A DNA stretch of 64,000 nt from Bolinopsis microptera (lineage: Eukaryota > Ctenophora > Tentaculata > Lobata > Bolinopsidae). Below the pieces are notes generated by a model that worked only from the letters and a program-made list of their open reading frames with translations, was not told the origin of the DNA and did no database searches. Positions 1-11,900 of this stretch are shown here, one piece after another. Every line of letters begins with the position of its first letter. Positions within the stretch are counted from its first letter, which is position 1. The translations under genes and the position numbers were made by a program. The stretch lies in NCBI RefSeq assembly GCF_026151205.1, contig NC_087074.1, forward strand, positions 14,878,667 through 14,942,666, written 5' to 3'.

Positions 1-1545
1 TCATATTGTCCGGTGACAATACGTTAATGATGTTATACAGATACCATCTTTTGTACCACAAGTCAAGACTACAGATAAATTATACCTTTATCGCTTTATG
101 AAAGTATAAAACCAGCAAACTAAAACAATAGTCTTTAATTGACAGCCATCTCGGATCTGACGTTGGACAGTACGCAGCTTTGCCGTTACTTTGATATCGC
201 AGTGAACATTACGTATTTTAATTTCGTACGCATTTGTCTTTGAATTTGATATAATTAAATTTGACATATTTAAACATAAATCCCTCCTCAAACTATGGCG
301 ATAAAAAGGTTGTCCTGCTGTTATTCATTCAATTCGTCGTGGTGATATGCTAACCTAAAATCGTGGCCAGGAGATCTTGGATATCCTGCATCTTTGGTTA
401 ATCAACAAAAAACAAAATGATCTAATGAAGATTTTCTTGTCGTATTAGCGTGAGCGCTGATCGGTATAATGGTTAAAGGAGCGATCAGCGAGCTACCCAT
501 TGCCATCCAGGAGCTACCAATCACCAATGGTGTCTGATATACTCAGATTTGGGAATTCTACCATCACCATAATTAGTTTGCAAATTCGCGTTTCATCTTT
601 TCGAGTGGTTTGTGCTAAACAAAATACCAAACTAGCGCAGTGTATGATGATTTTTGGAATATCATTTGATTCGCTTTCGATTGATAGATATCTTTAGATT
701 TCAATATAATTTTGAAAATGTTTATGTCCAAGAATGTGCCATTCTTGGCATGAGAAGTCATACTTTTATCTCTCGGGCATGGAATTGGAACAATGACGAA
801 TTTTATACCTAATAACTCTTTTCAAACAAACGACAGGTGCCGGTGTGCTAAAAGCTCAGTTTACATGAATTACAAAACAGATTTGCCAAAAGTTATTACA
901 AATGTGATCACACAACCCCCACATCCACTGAGGAGTTGGAGTTAGATCATTTCTCACACGTCGCCGGCAGATTTTCCATGTGATTTGAACTGGAGTGGCA
1001 TCCCTCTCTAGGATATATCCTGGCACATTAAACTGGCACTTCTCTGTCTACCTTGACTTGTAATGGCCCATCATCCCTACCTCCACTAGTATACTTATCA
1101 GCGGGTCCATCTCTCTTTCTCTCTCTCTCTCTCTTGACAGCTTATTAACTTGTACACCAATGACTTAAACACTCTCATTAATGAGTGCCCCTAGTGTCAA
1201 ATGAGGGGCAGTGTGTCAAATGGGCTTCTAGAATAAAGTATTATGAGCATATTCGTATTCTTGGTGTTTGACTCATGACAATATCATTGATGGTAAAGCT
1301 ATGTCGGTGGATACACTGTGTGTCAAGGTGATTTGTTCACAAATGCCCCTTCCTTCGATTAAGTCTAAGTTTAAACGCATCAGTATTTTGAAGGGACTTC
1401 TCTTACATTTCTTTACTGCCGTTTGATTTTCAACCCTTGATAGAAAATCCAAAAACTAATCGACCGTCTACCATTCACAAAAAACAATGTTTCAAGTTAT
1501 AATTTGCATTTAAACTTGTATTTAAAACGTGTAACTCAACAATAT

Positions 1546-1813
<268 letters not shown>

Positions 1814-4570
1814 TCTCGTTTTGGTACCTTTTTGATTTATACAGCGTATACCTTGCAAATATTGAGACCGGGAGCTTAAAGTTGATTTGGTTTTCTAGGG
1901 ATTTATCCAATATCCACGATTGTTGCTAAACCAGTTAAAATGTTGAATTAAATCAGTTAGTGCCTATTGACCGTGTCCCCGCCTAAATATTAGTTTAATG
2001 CCACCTTTGAATAAATATATGATTTGTCATTTGTGATATAATAGTGCAGCATATATGTTATGTTTTATAGGATTTTTGTTGATCTTGTAGATAGGTCTTG
2101 TGGACAGATCCAAGATAGCACATACGCAGAATTTGAAAAACTTTTATCCATGAATCTCTAACTAGATAATACTTATCTTGAATTCTAATTTCCGACAACA
2201 ATAATATCCTTTGTCATATAACTAATTGTTACACACTGAGGAAAAATAAAAATTCAGCAAGATATAATATATATGTATCATTATATTGATGTAGAATATC
2301 ACACAGATATAATGGGAACATTTTCCATGTTTCAACACCGATAATTTCTATTATCCGACGTTATTATGACAGTTGCACGGCGTACCTTAAAATTCATTAT
2401 AAAACTAGAACTTTCGATCTCGACTTGTTTAAAACAGTAGCCAGTAGATACTTTAATTTGTTCGTTTAATGCAATAAAAAGAGATTTAATGAAAAGATAA
2501 CGGATATTAATAATCAATAAGCTGTGCTATATTTCTTCATAGAATTACTGGCTTACTCCTAAAAACGAGAAATGAAGAATTTCGTTTAAATTAAAATTAT
2601 CACATTTCATTCCGATGCAGATGGGGGCGTGTTCGTGAGACTGAGTGCGTACTCATTAGTGCATTTCAACAGATATTTTTAATTTTTAGCATTTCTTCTA
2701 CCTGGGTACCTGCACTCATGCTAGGACGGGGTAAGGGACAGGTACTAAAGAGCCCGCACTTAATATACTACACTAGCATAATATGGGTTAAGTTCTCCTC
2801 TAGATATTAGGCCATATTATTATTTATAATCTTTTTCATTATTTTTACTGGTACTAACGTTGCTTTTTCCAATAAATTTCATGCTTTTCAGCAGTTTTTA
2901 TAATCATACTGATACCTAAAGGGTAAAAGTTCCTAGGAATTGGGCACCTTTTCAACCCTAGCGCCACCAGGATACCCGGTCTTGACATTTGGCATCGACT
3001 AATCCGTAATCCATACACAGCTGCTTATCTAGTGCTTAAACCATGTATACTGCCTGTATGTTATCTCTCACCCAAATGTATGTGGCTCACTGAGGTTACC
3101 TTTTGTCTTTCCTGCTCTCCCCTCCCCGGCTCACAGAGCAGTTAAAGCCACCCACTACCCTGGATTTATGACATACATTTATTCAGCTTACATCTTTAAC
3201 CCGGACATTTCTTTAATAACTTATAACTGTAGGCTTGAGTCAGCTGGGTGGCGTCAGTCCTCTGTTTATTAACAATGATACAATTTGTGACCACTGTTCA
3301 ACAATTGAAAGACCAAGATGCCGGGAAATAGTAAATGGACAAAGTGGTCCAGCTCCGTGCTCACATACCGTGGGATGAGAGATCAGCGTCGAACAATTTT
3401 TAGGCATTGTGTTGCAAATTTTGTTCATCTGACAATACCAAGCTAGTTCTAACTTTCTAATGTGCCTCTCTCTCTCGGTCTAAGAGCAAGCTCTCTTAGT
3501 AGTCACACCAATATAAAGCAGCATCTCCTCTCTAGCTACTCTAACACCCTGTTAGCTGTTATACACGCCTGGTCCTAAAGTGTCATAGTTAAGCTCCTAG
3601 CTCACACGTCCCTTTTCCTGTAGTGGTCCTGGTGTTATAGCTCAGGTTATACGGTAATGGCTCTTCTTATACCCCAATTATTCCATCCTAACTGTTACAG
3701 CATGTGGTTAATGGGTCGTGCTTTATGTCGAGGTGCTCACAGTCCAGCCAGAATCTAGACAGTGGTATTATCGTAGCTAACACGCTTTCGAAACACAAGG
3801 TTCCTGCGTGATCTGTAGGATCAAAGAGGTTGTAAGTGTCAAGGATTGCATTCTTTAAATATATCTGCATTATTAATAGTAATATTTGTGATCACGTGTT
3901 GTTCGATTAGGCCATCCCAAATGAGCGGCGTTCCATTATGGGTTGATTGTCCGTAGAGTAAGGTTTGGCGTGAGGTTACAATCAGGTTCTCCGATTCTCC
4001 GTTTTTATTTCCTGTCCCTAGGCGCGATCAGATGGAAACGGTGAATACGCCTACTTTATCGGGCCTTGTTTGGACGGCCACTCTACTGCTCATAGCTAGA
4101 ACCGCTCAAAAGTTTGGCTGTTCATTATGTCCAATAATAGATTCGAACCAATATTTATACAATTACAATACACCCAAAATATTTTGTTGGCAACTAGGAA
4201 TTCACAGTTTAGCATACTTTGCGTATAGTGAAAATATGGTTGTCATATTACGTGTGGTGTAATGGTCGTGGACACTTTTTAGATCGATTCTAAACCTCGC
4301 TGATATCTGCAAGCACTGCTTAACTAAACTTAAACTTTGATTGCCGTTCATTTCAGCAGTGTTGACCTTCCGAATTAGAGTCAATAAGGAATCTTTTTGA
4401 AACATCATATTATTATCGCTAGATTACAACTTTCTCTATTTTTAGCAGGAAACATTCGTATGATCCTAGCTTTGTAGCTCCTTGTTCGGTTGTTCAGTTC
4501 TACGTACCATTTGGCTATTTGGGTACCCCGAGTGTGCATTTACTCATTTAGCTTCAGACTACTACTAGGT

Positions 4571-4719
4571 CAGGGACAAAAGGAAATCGCGGCATGTACG
4601 GAATCGCGATTTTCCCCATTATTTGCGACCAATTTTATGTATAGTGTAATGTATAGTCTGTTAAAATTCGCGGTATTGCGATTTTTGGACAAAATAATCG
4701 CGAAATCCTTTTGTCCCTG
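4571..4719. mobile_element. hAT-like MITE, 149 bp
   Basis: The element starts CAGGGACAAAAGGAAATCGC and ends with the inverted form of the same sequence (one or two mismatches in about 24 bp). Each side carries an 8-bp flank, TACTAGGT on the left and GACTAGGT on the right, which reads as a target-site duplication with one mismatch. CAGGG ends plus an 8-bp duplication are typical of the hAT superfamily. There is no coding capacity, so it would be mobilised in trans. The family assignment is inference from the ends only. Confidence 0.75.
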
Positions 4720-5095
4720 GACTAGGTTAGTGTCCCAACTGAAACTAGGTTTGTGCCACAACCGTGCCGATTACCAAATTACCGCGTTCTTAGAAATGAA
4801 AACTGCCTAGCGTTTAATTTCATCGTAAGTTTATTGTTATTACTGGGAATTAAATACCGGCTGATGACTGATGATGCTAATCAATTCACATTGAAATAAT
4901 TTAACTCAGGAGTAGATTGTGGACAGTGCAATTGAAGTTTCATGCCGATTCGAAACAATTCCTGCAGTTCACCGCCAGGAAATAATCAGGATTCTGGGCC
5001 CAGAATTCTAGGAGGGCGGAAAACGGAAGATAAAAAATCATTATTTCGAATCAGTCGGGGAGGGGGATCATAAGGTCAGAATCGTACGTGACGTT

Positions 5096-5119
5096 GGGGG
5101 GGGGGGGGGGGGGGGGGGG
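5096..5119. repeat. Poly-G tract (24 G)
   Basis: A run of 24 guanines. It is paired with a poly-C run about 480 bp downstream in inverted sense. Exact length should be treated with caution because such tracts are hard to sequence. Confidence 0.9.
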
Positions 5120-5603
5120 TACGGTGGGTCATTATTTTCTTCTGCTGCTCATTTCCCAGAAAAACAGTTAGAACATGGTATTAAGGGGGGTGTCCAACCC
5201 TAAAAAAACCCATTTTACCTCAAATTTCAATTTTGGGATTGGGTTTTGAGGTTTTTTGAGGTTTTTTTTGGGTTTTTAAATACATTTTCCTTTTTTTAAA
5301 ACTTTTTATCTAATTCGGCTATTAAAACAAAACCCCCACTAAATAGTGGGTATAATTTGCCCATTTCCCAATGTTTAATGACCTGTTTAAAGCAATTTAT
5401 GGGTGCAGGTATCTTATTTTATATAACAAGACACAGTTAGTACCGTGATTTCTCAACAGTTAGTGCCGCAAAAGGGGTGGGTGTCCTAAATATTATCCAA
5501 AAAAACAGTTAGTACCGCGAAGGGGGTGGGTCTTTTTTGTAAATTCCAAAGTTACACTTATAAAAGGAAGTCGACGTACCACGTACGGAACTTAGTACCT
5601 GAA

Positions 5604-5629
5604 CCCCCCCCCCCCCCCCCCCCCCCCCC
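5604..5629. repeat. Poly-C tract (26 C)
   Basis: A run of 26 cytosines, the inverted counterpart of the poly-G tract at 5,096. Short repeated motifs ending in GGGGTGGGT lie between the two. Confidence 0.9.
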
Positions 5630-7774
5630 GAATCAGTTAAGACTAATTATAAGTACTCCTTCAATATTCATCCTCGAATATATACCATTGATGATGAGAT
5701 TTACACGATCAGTACATTCCTAACTTAACTAAATAACTCGATATCTCGAGATATTCTCCAGCTTATTATACTTTGTTCGAGAGGTGGGACCGGCTCAATG
5801 TTAATAGTCATTAGCCAGCTCTGGCAATGGATTATATTCGCATTGAAAGTATTTGAGCTGAGTTAATTCTATAACTGACTCTAATTTCCATACCGTGTTT
5901 GGTTTTTCACAAAATATCATACCCCAACATGGTAATTGGTAACTTGTTCATTAAGCAATTATCGCGGAGAGGTTATAATTTATGATCGTCAAGTTGTTAT
6001 TCACACTTCATATTTTATCCGATATCCATAATCATACACATAGGCATATAATGAGCCGAGTATTCATTGGTTTTTAGCCGAGAATATTTCCATCAATACG
6101 TACATATAATTATTTAGGGCTTAATGGAATTTATCCTCGTTGTAGTTCATTACGACATCAAATTTGTAAATCCCCACCCAAAAACCAGCCATTTGTTCGT
6201 TTTTGAATATATTGCTGTTGAATTTAATTCAAGACTAATTTGGGTATTTTTATCTTATATTTAATGATTTGTAATTATATCAATAATCGATCAGACGGAC
6301 ATTGTACATGTAGCCTTAGATTCTGCGCAAATATGCTATAATTATATGCTGATAGTTGGATAATATCCGGTTATATGCTCTCCAAATATTTACTACGAAG
6401 AAACCTACATGACAATAAATAGACGGTCGAGGCATTTTAATCCTACTACTACTAGCAGGAACCCGTCTAACACTAAAGTGGTGTCAAGACTCAAGAGACT
6501 AAACTAATTATTACTTATTTAATTCGCGTTTTTGACACCATTTGGGGGTCCAAATTTTGGGCACAAAAATTCTTATTCCTAATTGGCCTATTTTTTATTT
6601 TTTTCATGTTGATTTGAAGGCCATTAAAGTATTTGAACCAGTCATAAAAGTTTAAGTTGTATATCTTTTACGGTTTTTGCGGACATTCGTGTTAAAGGTG
6701 ATATGATGTCTTGGTGTCAGTTAAATGGAAACAAATATATATATATATTTTGTTGCTGTACTCCTACACATTAAAAGTTGGTGTTGATTAGATCTTCGAA
6801 ATTCTTTGCATCATTTATTAAACATCGTTATCTCAAATTATTTGTTATATAGTAGTGTTGAAAGTATTAAAACTAAAGTATTTACATATATATATTTATA
6901 ATATATATGTACTACTGGAATGATTCTTCGGAATTTCGCTGGATTGTACAACTTTCGTCTTGGTAGATTCCAAACACAAGGAAATTTTCCTCTTGGTTGG
7001 TAATATACTCAATGATGGAAGTGTAGTGTATTGGCTATGCCCCGCTTACTAGTTTAGCTCTTTCTAGTCCCCTGCTACACGGCATGTAAACAGGGATCGG
7101 CTAGTTGGAGGCGGTCCGTGTAGGCCTTACACTGTGCTTTCAGCAATACTCATAATATAGCTCGTGCCATCGGGCCAACATTTCGAGAAGAAAGCGGCGC
7201 GCGCTACTTCGAAGAAATTTAGACGAGTAACATCCATCAATATAGGGCTACTGGGGGCGGAGTTTGTTGACATACCACCACTGGCACTATTGGAGAAGAT
7301 TGGAAATCTTTGTCAATTCTTCAGATCGTTGATCTCGAGCAGAATAAATTCAATTATAATATAAGGTCACCGCAATTTATCTAGGACCGGAATTTTTCAA
7401 ATAACTCCGCAACTCAAAAGTTCTTAACTTTGGTATGATGACGAAATTATATTCTAATAACTGATAGATGACAAAATTATTGCGCGTATATTAACCCAAG
7501 TACATATTTCGAGGTGAGCTTACATATTTTGAACAGTCACTAACTGGTCAACAGCAGTGACTGATCGTTAAGCAGCATCACACTGTTTTATTTGTCACAA
7601 CATTTCTACACGTATAAGGTAGTTTTTTAAATTTCTTATCAGGAGAAATGTTGTGCTGCTTTACTCATTTTCAGACGCATTTACAATTTATCCGGAATAA
7701 AATAGTTTGCGACCACGCTTTTGAATTTTACGTTCGTGACGATTTGATGACTATTATAGAGTTCAACTAATCTT

Positions 7775-7829
7775 ACTATATATAAAGCGAGACGATATAT
7801 ATTATATATCGTCTCGCTTTATATATAGT
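7775..7829. repeat. Perfect 26-bp hairpin with 3-nt loop
   Basis: The arms 7,775-7,800 and 7,804-7,829 are exact reverse complements and include TATAAAGCGAGACGATATAT. Flanking bases continue the symmetry imperfectly (AATCTT on the left, TAGATT on the right). A related half of this hairpin recurs at 32,338-32,375, suggesting a small dispersed family rather than a chance palindrome. Confidence 0.9.
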
Positions 7830-8700
7830 TAGATTGTAAGGTACATGGAAATAAATTTGATTAATTTGTAGTTATACATATCAATATAATTATTTCTAAT
7901 CCACCATTTGCAGTTTCATTCGATCATCTACAAGAATACTCGGATAACATTCGATATTTCGATAACATTCTAGTATAATAGTTTTAATTTCTCCGCAGCG
8001 TATCCTAATTTCGTTATTATTCTAGTACAGGGTGTTTCAAGATTCGTGTCCACATTTTGAATGGCCCTTAAAATCTAACAAATAGGTCAAACAGTTCGAT
8101 TTTTGTCAGATTCAGTTTGTGAGTAGGCCAATCGTGCCTCGTACTTTTGTCGTAGTTGCTTACTGTATTTTGACGTATCGGTATTCAGGGTTTACAGGAT
8201 GCACGATAATTCGTAAGGGTTATAGTTAATTTGAAGCTCAGACTTCAAAGTTCTGATCAGAAAGTCTGCGCACTGTGACAGAAAGTCATCATGCGATTAG
8301 TAAATGAGTATACTTTTATGGTTTCCGAATAAGAATGTTCAAATTCTTGAAATTGCGAGTCAATATTCCGGTTTCTTCTCAATGCTCGATGTAACGATCG
8401 CCAGTAAATTTAGTTCATTAATTATTTTATTCATTTTACATGTCCTACCGACCATGTCGCTCAAATAATCACTCGATATGCTTCAGATGTTTCCTTCGTC
8501 ACATTCCTTAGCTTACTCCACCCCGTATTTTGTTCAATATTTTTCTATTCTCTATATATTTCTTAATTATGTTTCCACCGTTTTGTAAAGTTTGTAAAAG
8601 TTTTTTTCCCCAAAATCCACATATTTTTAAAGTACTGTAACATCACGTCCCATAGTTATGAGTTAATAAAAAATTATTTATTTTAGTTGGTGTTGGTGTT

Positions 8701-8717
8701 ATGACATGAAGATGTGA
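8701..8717 (+). promoter_or_regulatory. Two minimal upstream ORFs before the channel start codon
   Basis: Just upstream of the chosen start codon are ATG-ACA-TGA (8,701-8,709) and a bare ATG-TGA start-stop (8,712-8,717). If transcription or splicing (a plausible acceptor ends at 8,686) includes this stretch, both would precede the main ATG by 9-25 nt. Short uORFs of this type commonly reduce initiation at the downstream start. Whether the leader contains them is inference. Confidence 0.45.
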
Positions 8718-8725
8718 GCCGAGAG

Positions 8726-8922
8726 ATGGGAACGAAAGCTGAGACCCACCTGCAGTATGGTGACACAGTCATGCTCACCCAGAAAGGTGCTATGTTGGGG
8801 AGCTACTACACCAATGACGCTGTCTCCAACCTCTTCATGCTGCCTCTCAACTACAAGACGCTGCCTGATGAGCTCTCGTGTGTTAAGACATGTGGTGTGT
8901 TTCGCATCATGCCGCTCTATGA
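8726..8922 (+). CDS. Channel exon 1: start of beta-trefoil suppressor region
   Basis: Encodes about 65 residues beginning MGTKAETHLQYGDTVML and ending FRIMPLYE across the junction. The pattern of a short leader, then hxxGDxxxL, then FRIMP aligns by eye with the N-terminal suppressor domain of IP3 receptors (hIGDICSL ... FKLCPMNRY). The donor is GA|GTAAGT, phase 2, and joins in frame to exon 2 at 10,568. Confidence 0.85.
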
Positions 8923-11900
8923 GTAAGTTTCTCAGTTGTGTTATAATCTAAGCTATTCAATAAAATTTACTTGATATCGTGATAATCATTTTTAAGTACC
9001 TCATAACTAATTATCAGAGTTGAGACACAGTTAATAAACTGCGGAGTGACTAAAATGCTATACAGCAAAAACAGAACGCTCCAACCAAACACTCCACCTA
9101 CTGATCCTAACCACCCTAACAACTCTCTAGCTCTCTCTCTTCAACCCTCATTCCCTCACTCCTCTTGGTGCACAAAACCATTCTAACCTATGTATGTCCC
9201 CCTGACGGGTTCCACAAGCCCAACGGTACATAGTTAGACGAAAAACAGAGAAGCCTTGATTGCCAGATCAAGGACTGCATCAGTAGCAGCGAAATACGGA
9301 TATACCTTCTCCCTTACAGTCAGCGAGCTGACAACTATCTGACTGTGTCTTTTAGGCCTTGTCACACCACCTTCGCTATTGCATCCGCTCGCCCGTATTC
9401 ACTGACACATGCCACACCTGGGTTTAGTATGAAGATGTACGCATATTCACCCAAGATGCGGAGATGCCTCAGTTTAGCGAGTTGAGATACAACAGCAAAC
9501 TCACAGGAGCATGGATCAGAATCATCAGTTACCAACCTGACACCGTTTCGGGGCTTTAATCGCAATACGGTTTCCTGTCAGGCGCCCCAGCAGTCCACCC
9601 TTGAACCACCATCTGATCCGAGAGTCACTTGAGGAGACCCGTTAGAGCTCGCAATTGGCGACGAGATAACGTTTATGGTACCTCTAGATGTTATAGTGAA
9701 CTCTCAAGCTCCAACCTTCCTGAACTCCCACTCCCTCTTTCTCGATAACAAGTAGATCCATCTGGAACAGTGGGCTGCCTCTTTCCCACTGTCCCGTACC
9801 AGCTTCTTCAGCTCTCTTCCCCTAAAACCAATCCTCCTCGCAGCTCTCTCCAAACTCTGCGCAACCACTCCCCTAGCTCCAACTTCGACTGCGGCATTAT
9901 AACAGCACCAACCTTCCGCCTGAATCTCAGCCTGCAGACCGCTGTATCGGTCGAGCTTGTACTCGTGCGATTCAGCGATCCGCTCTTCAGATGGTACTGT
10001 TAGCTCCCACCAAATAACTGTCTTTGCCGACCTTGAGAATATCACAAGGTCCGGCCTCAGCCGTGTTTCCACAATCTCACTGGGAAACTTAAGCTGCCCC
10101 TCAAGGTCTGACAGCACTATCCAATCCCGATACCCACTCAGGATCCCAAAACCACGACTATCCTTCCGGTCGTCTGTACCTGCTTTTCTTTTCCCAGCAG
10201 GAACAAAATCAATGAACTGCCTTCCATCGCCGGCCTTGTTCTTATAAGTGTTCACTCGGCGATCACAATGGAAGACAACCTGTTCAGAGATCTGCTTCAG
10301 AACCTTGTCGTGCCGCCATCTATACCTTCCTTGACTAAGGGCCACCTTACACCCAGCCAAAATGTGCTGAATGGTGCCCATCCTCTCCTCACATAACTTG
10401 CACTTCCCATCCTCATCTTCACTCCACTTGGAAACCATAGAGGGGGTTAAGAGGGTGCCGTACACAGCACTTAGCATGAACCCAATAAGTGAGTCACCAT
10501 ACTTAAAAACTAATTATCAAAAAGAGATAGAAATGTCACAGCTTAAGAATACGCCTTAATCAACCAGGTACGAATCTTTGGAAGAGCTAAAAGAAGAAAA
10601 GAAGCGAAAGAAGTTGAATTGGAACAAAATTCTGGAGCTGGAAAATAACCACAAACGAGAAGAGAAAGATAACCGGAAGCGTTTAAACCGTTACGAGGGA
10701 CGAGTCGTGAGATACGATCACGTGATTCAGCTGTTCCACCTGTATTCCTGCAAGATTCTCACAGCATCACCCAGCAACACATCTTGCACTGAGCCGAGAA
10801 ACTTTGCCTGTTATCTAGACTCGGACCCCAGTAAGCACAGCCGTTTTAAGGTCATCCCCGCAGTGGATGGCTACGATCCTGGAGACCCTGTTAATCACTC
10901 AGACTTCATCAATTTGTACAGTGACCCAGACGGGTTTGTCGGCACTAGTGTTCGAAATCTAGATCCGATCCAAACGCTTTATCCACCACTCCCAGAAGTA
11001 TTCATAGGACCTAGAGGCGGAGGTTTTTCTATCAAGCTCTACAAGGAGAAAGTTGAAGTAACAGCAGAAAATGCTTTGTCTCAAAACACAGTACTGGGAG
11101 GCGACCTGGTTCAATTTTACAACAAGAACTTGAACCTTTTCTTGGCTGCCGATGAAAACAATAATCTAATTTTGAAAAAGCCAGCCTCCGGTGAATTAAA
11201 GAACTTCAGTTCATTTGCCGATAGTTTCTGGGTGGTTAACAAAATTAAAGCTAAGTATTCCTCCCCGCTCAAGATTTGCTCAGGGTCCAGCACAGACCAG
11301 GATATCACTCTCACGAACTTTGTGACGGGAAAGAAGGCCATATTCCCTTCTGGTCATGATCAAACTTCATTGAAGTCGCTGATAAAGATCACTACTTTAG
11401 ACATTAAATCAGGGGATTGTTTAAAGATGTTTGCAGGAAAGTCCTGGTTGAGTTTCGGAGGAATTGAAAGTGACGGATTCACAAGAAAAATCATTTGCAT
11501 TGACCACAGGGACCATACAGATGTTTTTACTATCCATAAGATAGATGCTTCCACAAAGCAGCGTATGTTTAAACTTCTGGGCTTCAAACTACTTCTCACA
11601 GTCATTGAAACCAGGTGCAAAAATAACCAGCTGACAGAGGCGCATCTTGAAAACATCCTGTCAGCATTTCAAGAAATGCACACCTTTATTGAAGGACTGA
11701 AAAAGAAGACTGAAGTTTACGAGAACTGCTACGCTTTGGGCATCACAACATTGTGTTTCAACATTTGCAACATGTTGATCCCACAGATGCAGGAAGGTCA
11801 AGGATTCAAAAAGGACGTGGAGTGGATGGTGATTCTCATCAGAGACATGATGAAACACACTGGAGAACTGCTAGACAACCCTGGATTAGACCTCACCAGG

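Noticed and set aside
8023-8060. ACAGGGTGTTTCAAGATTCG as a mariner-type terminal repeat
   Set aside because: I could not find a matching inverted end or any transposase nearby; a single end of about 20 bp is not enough.
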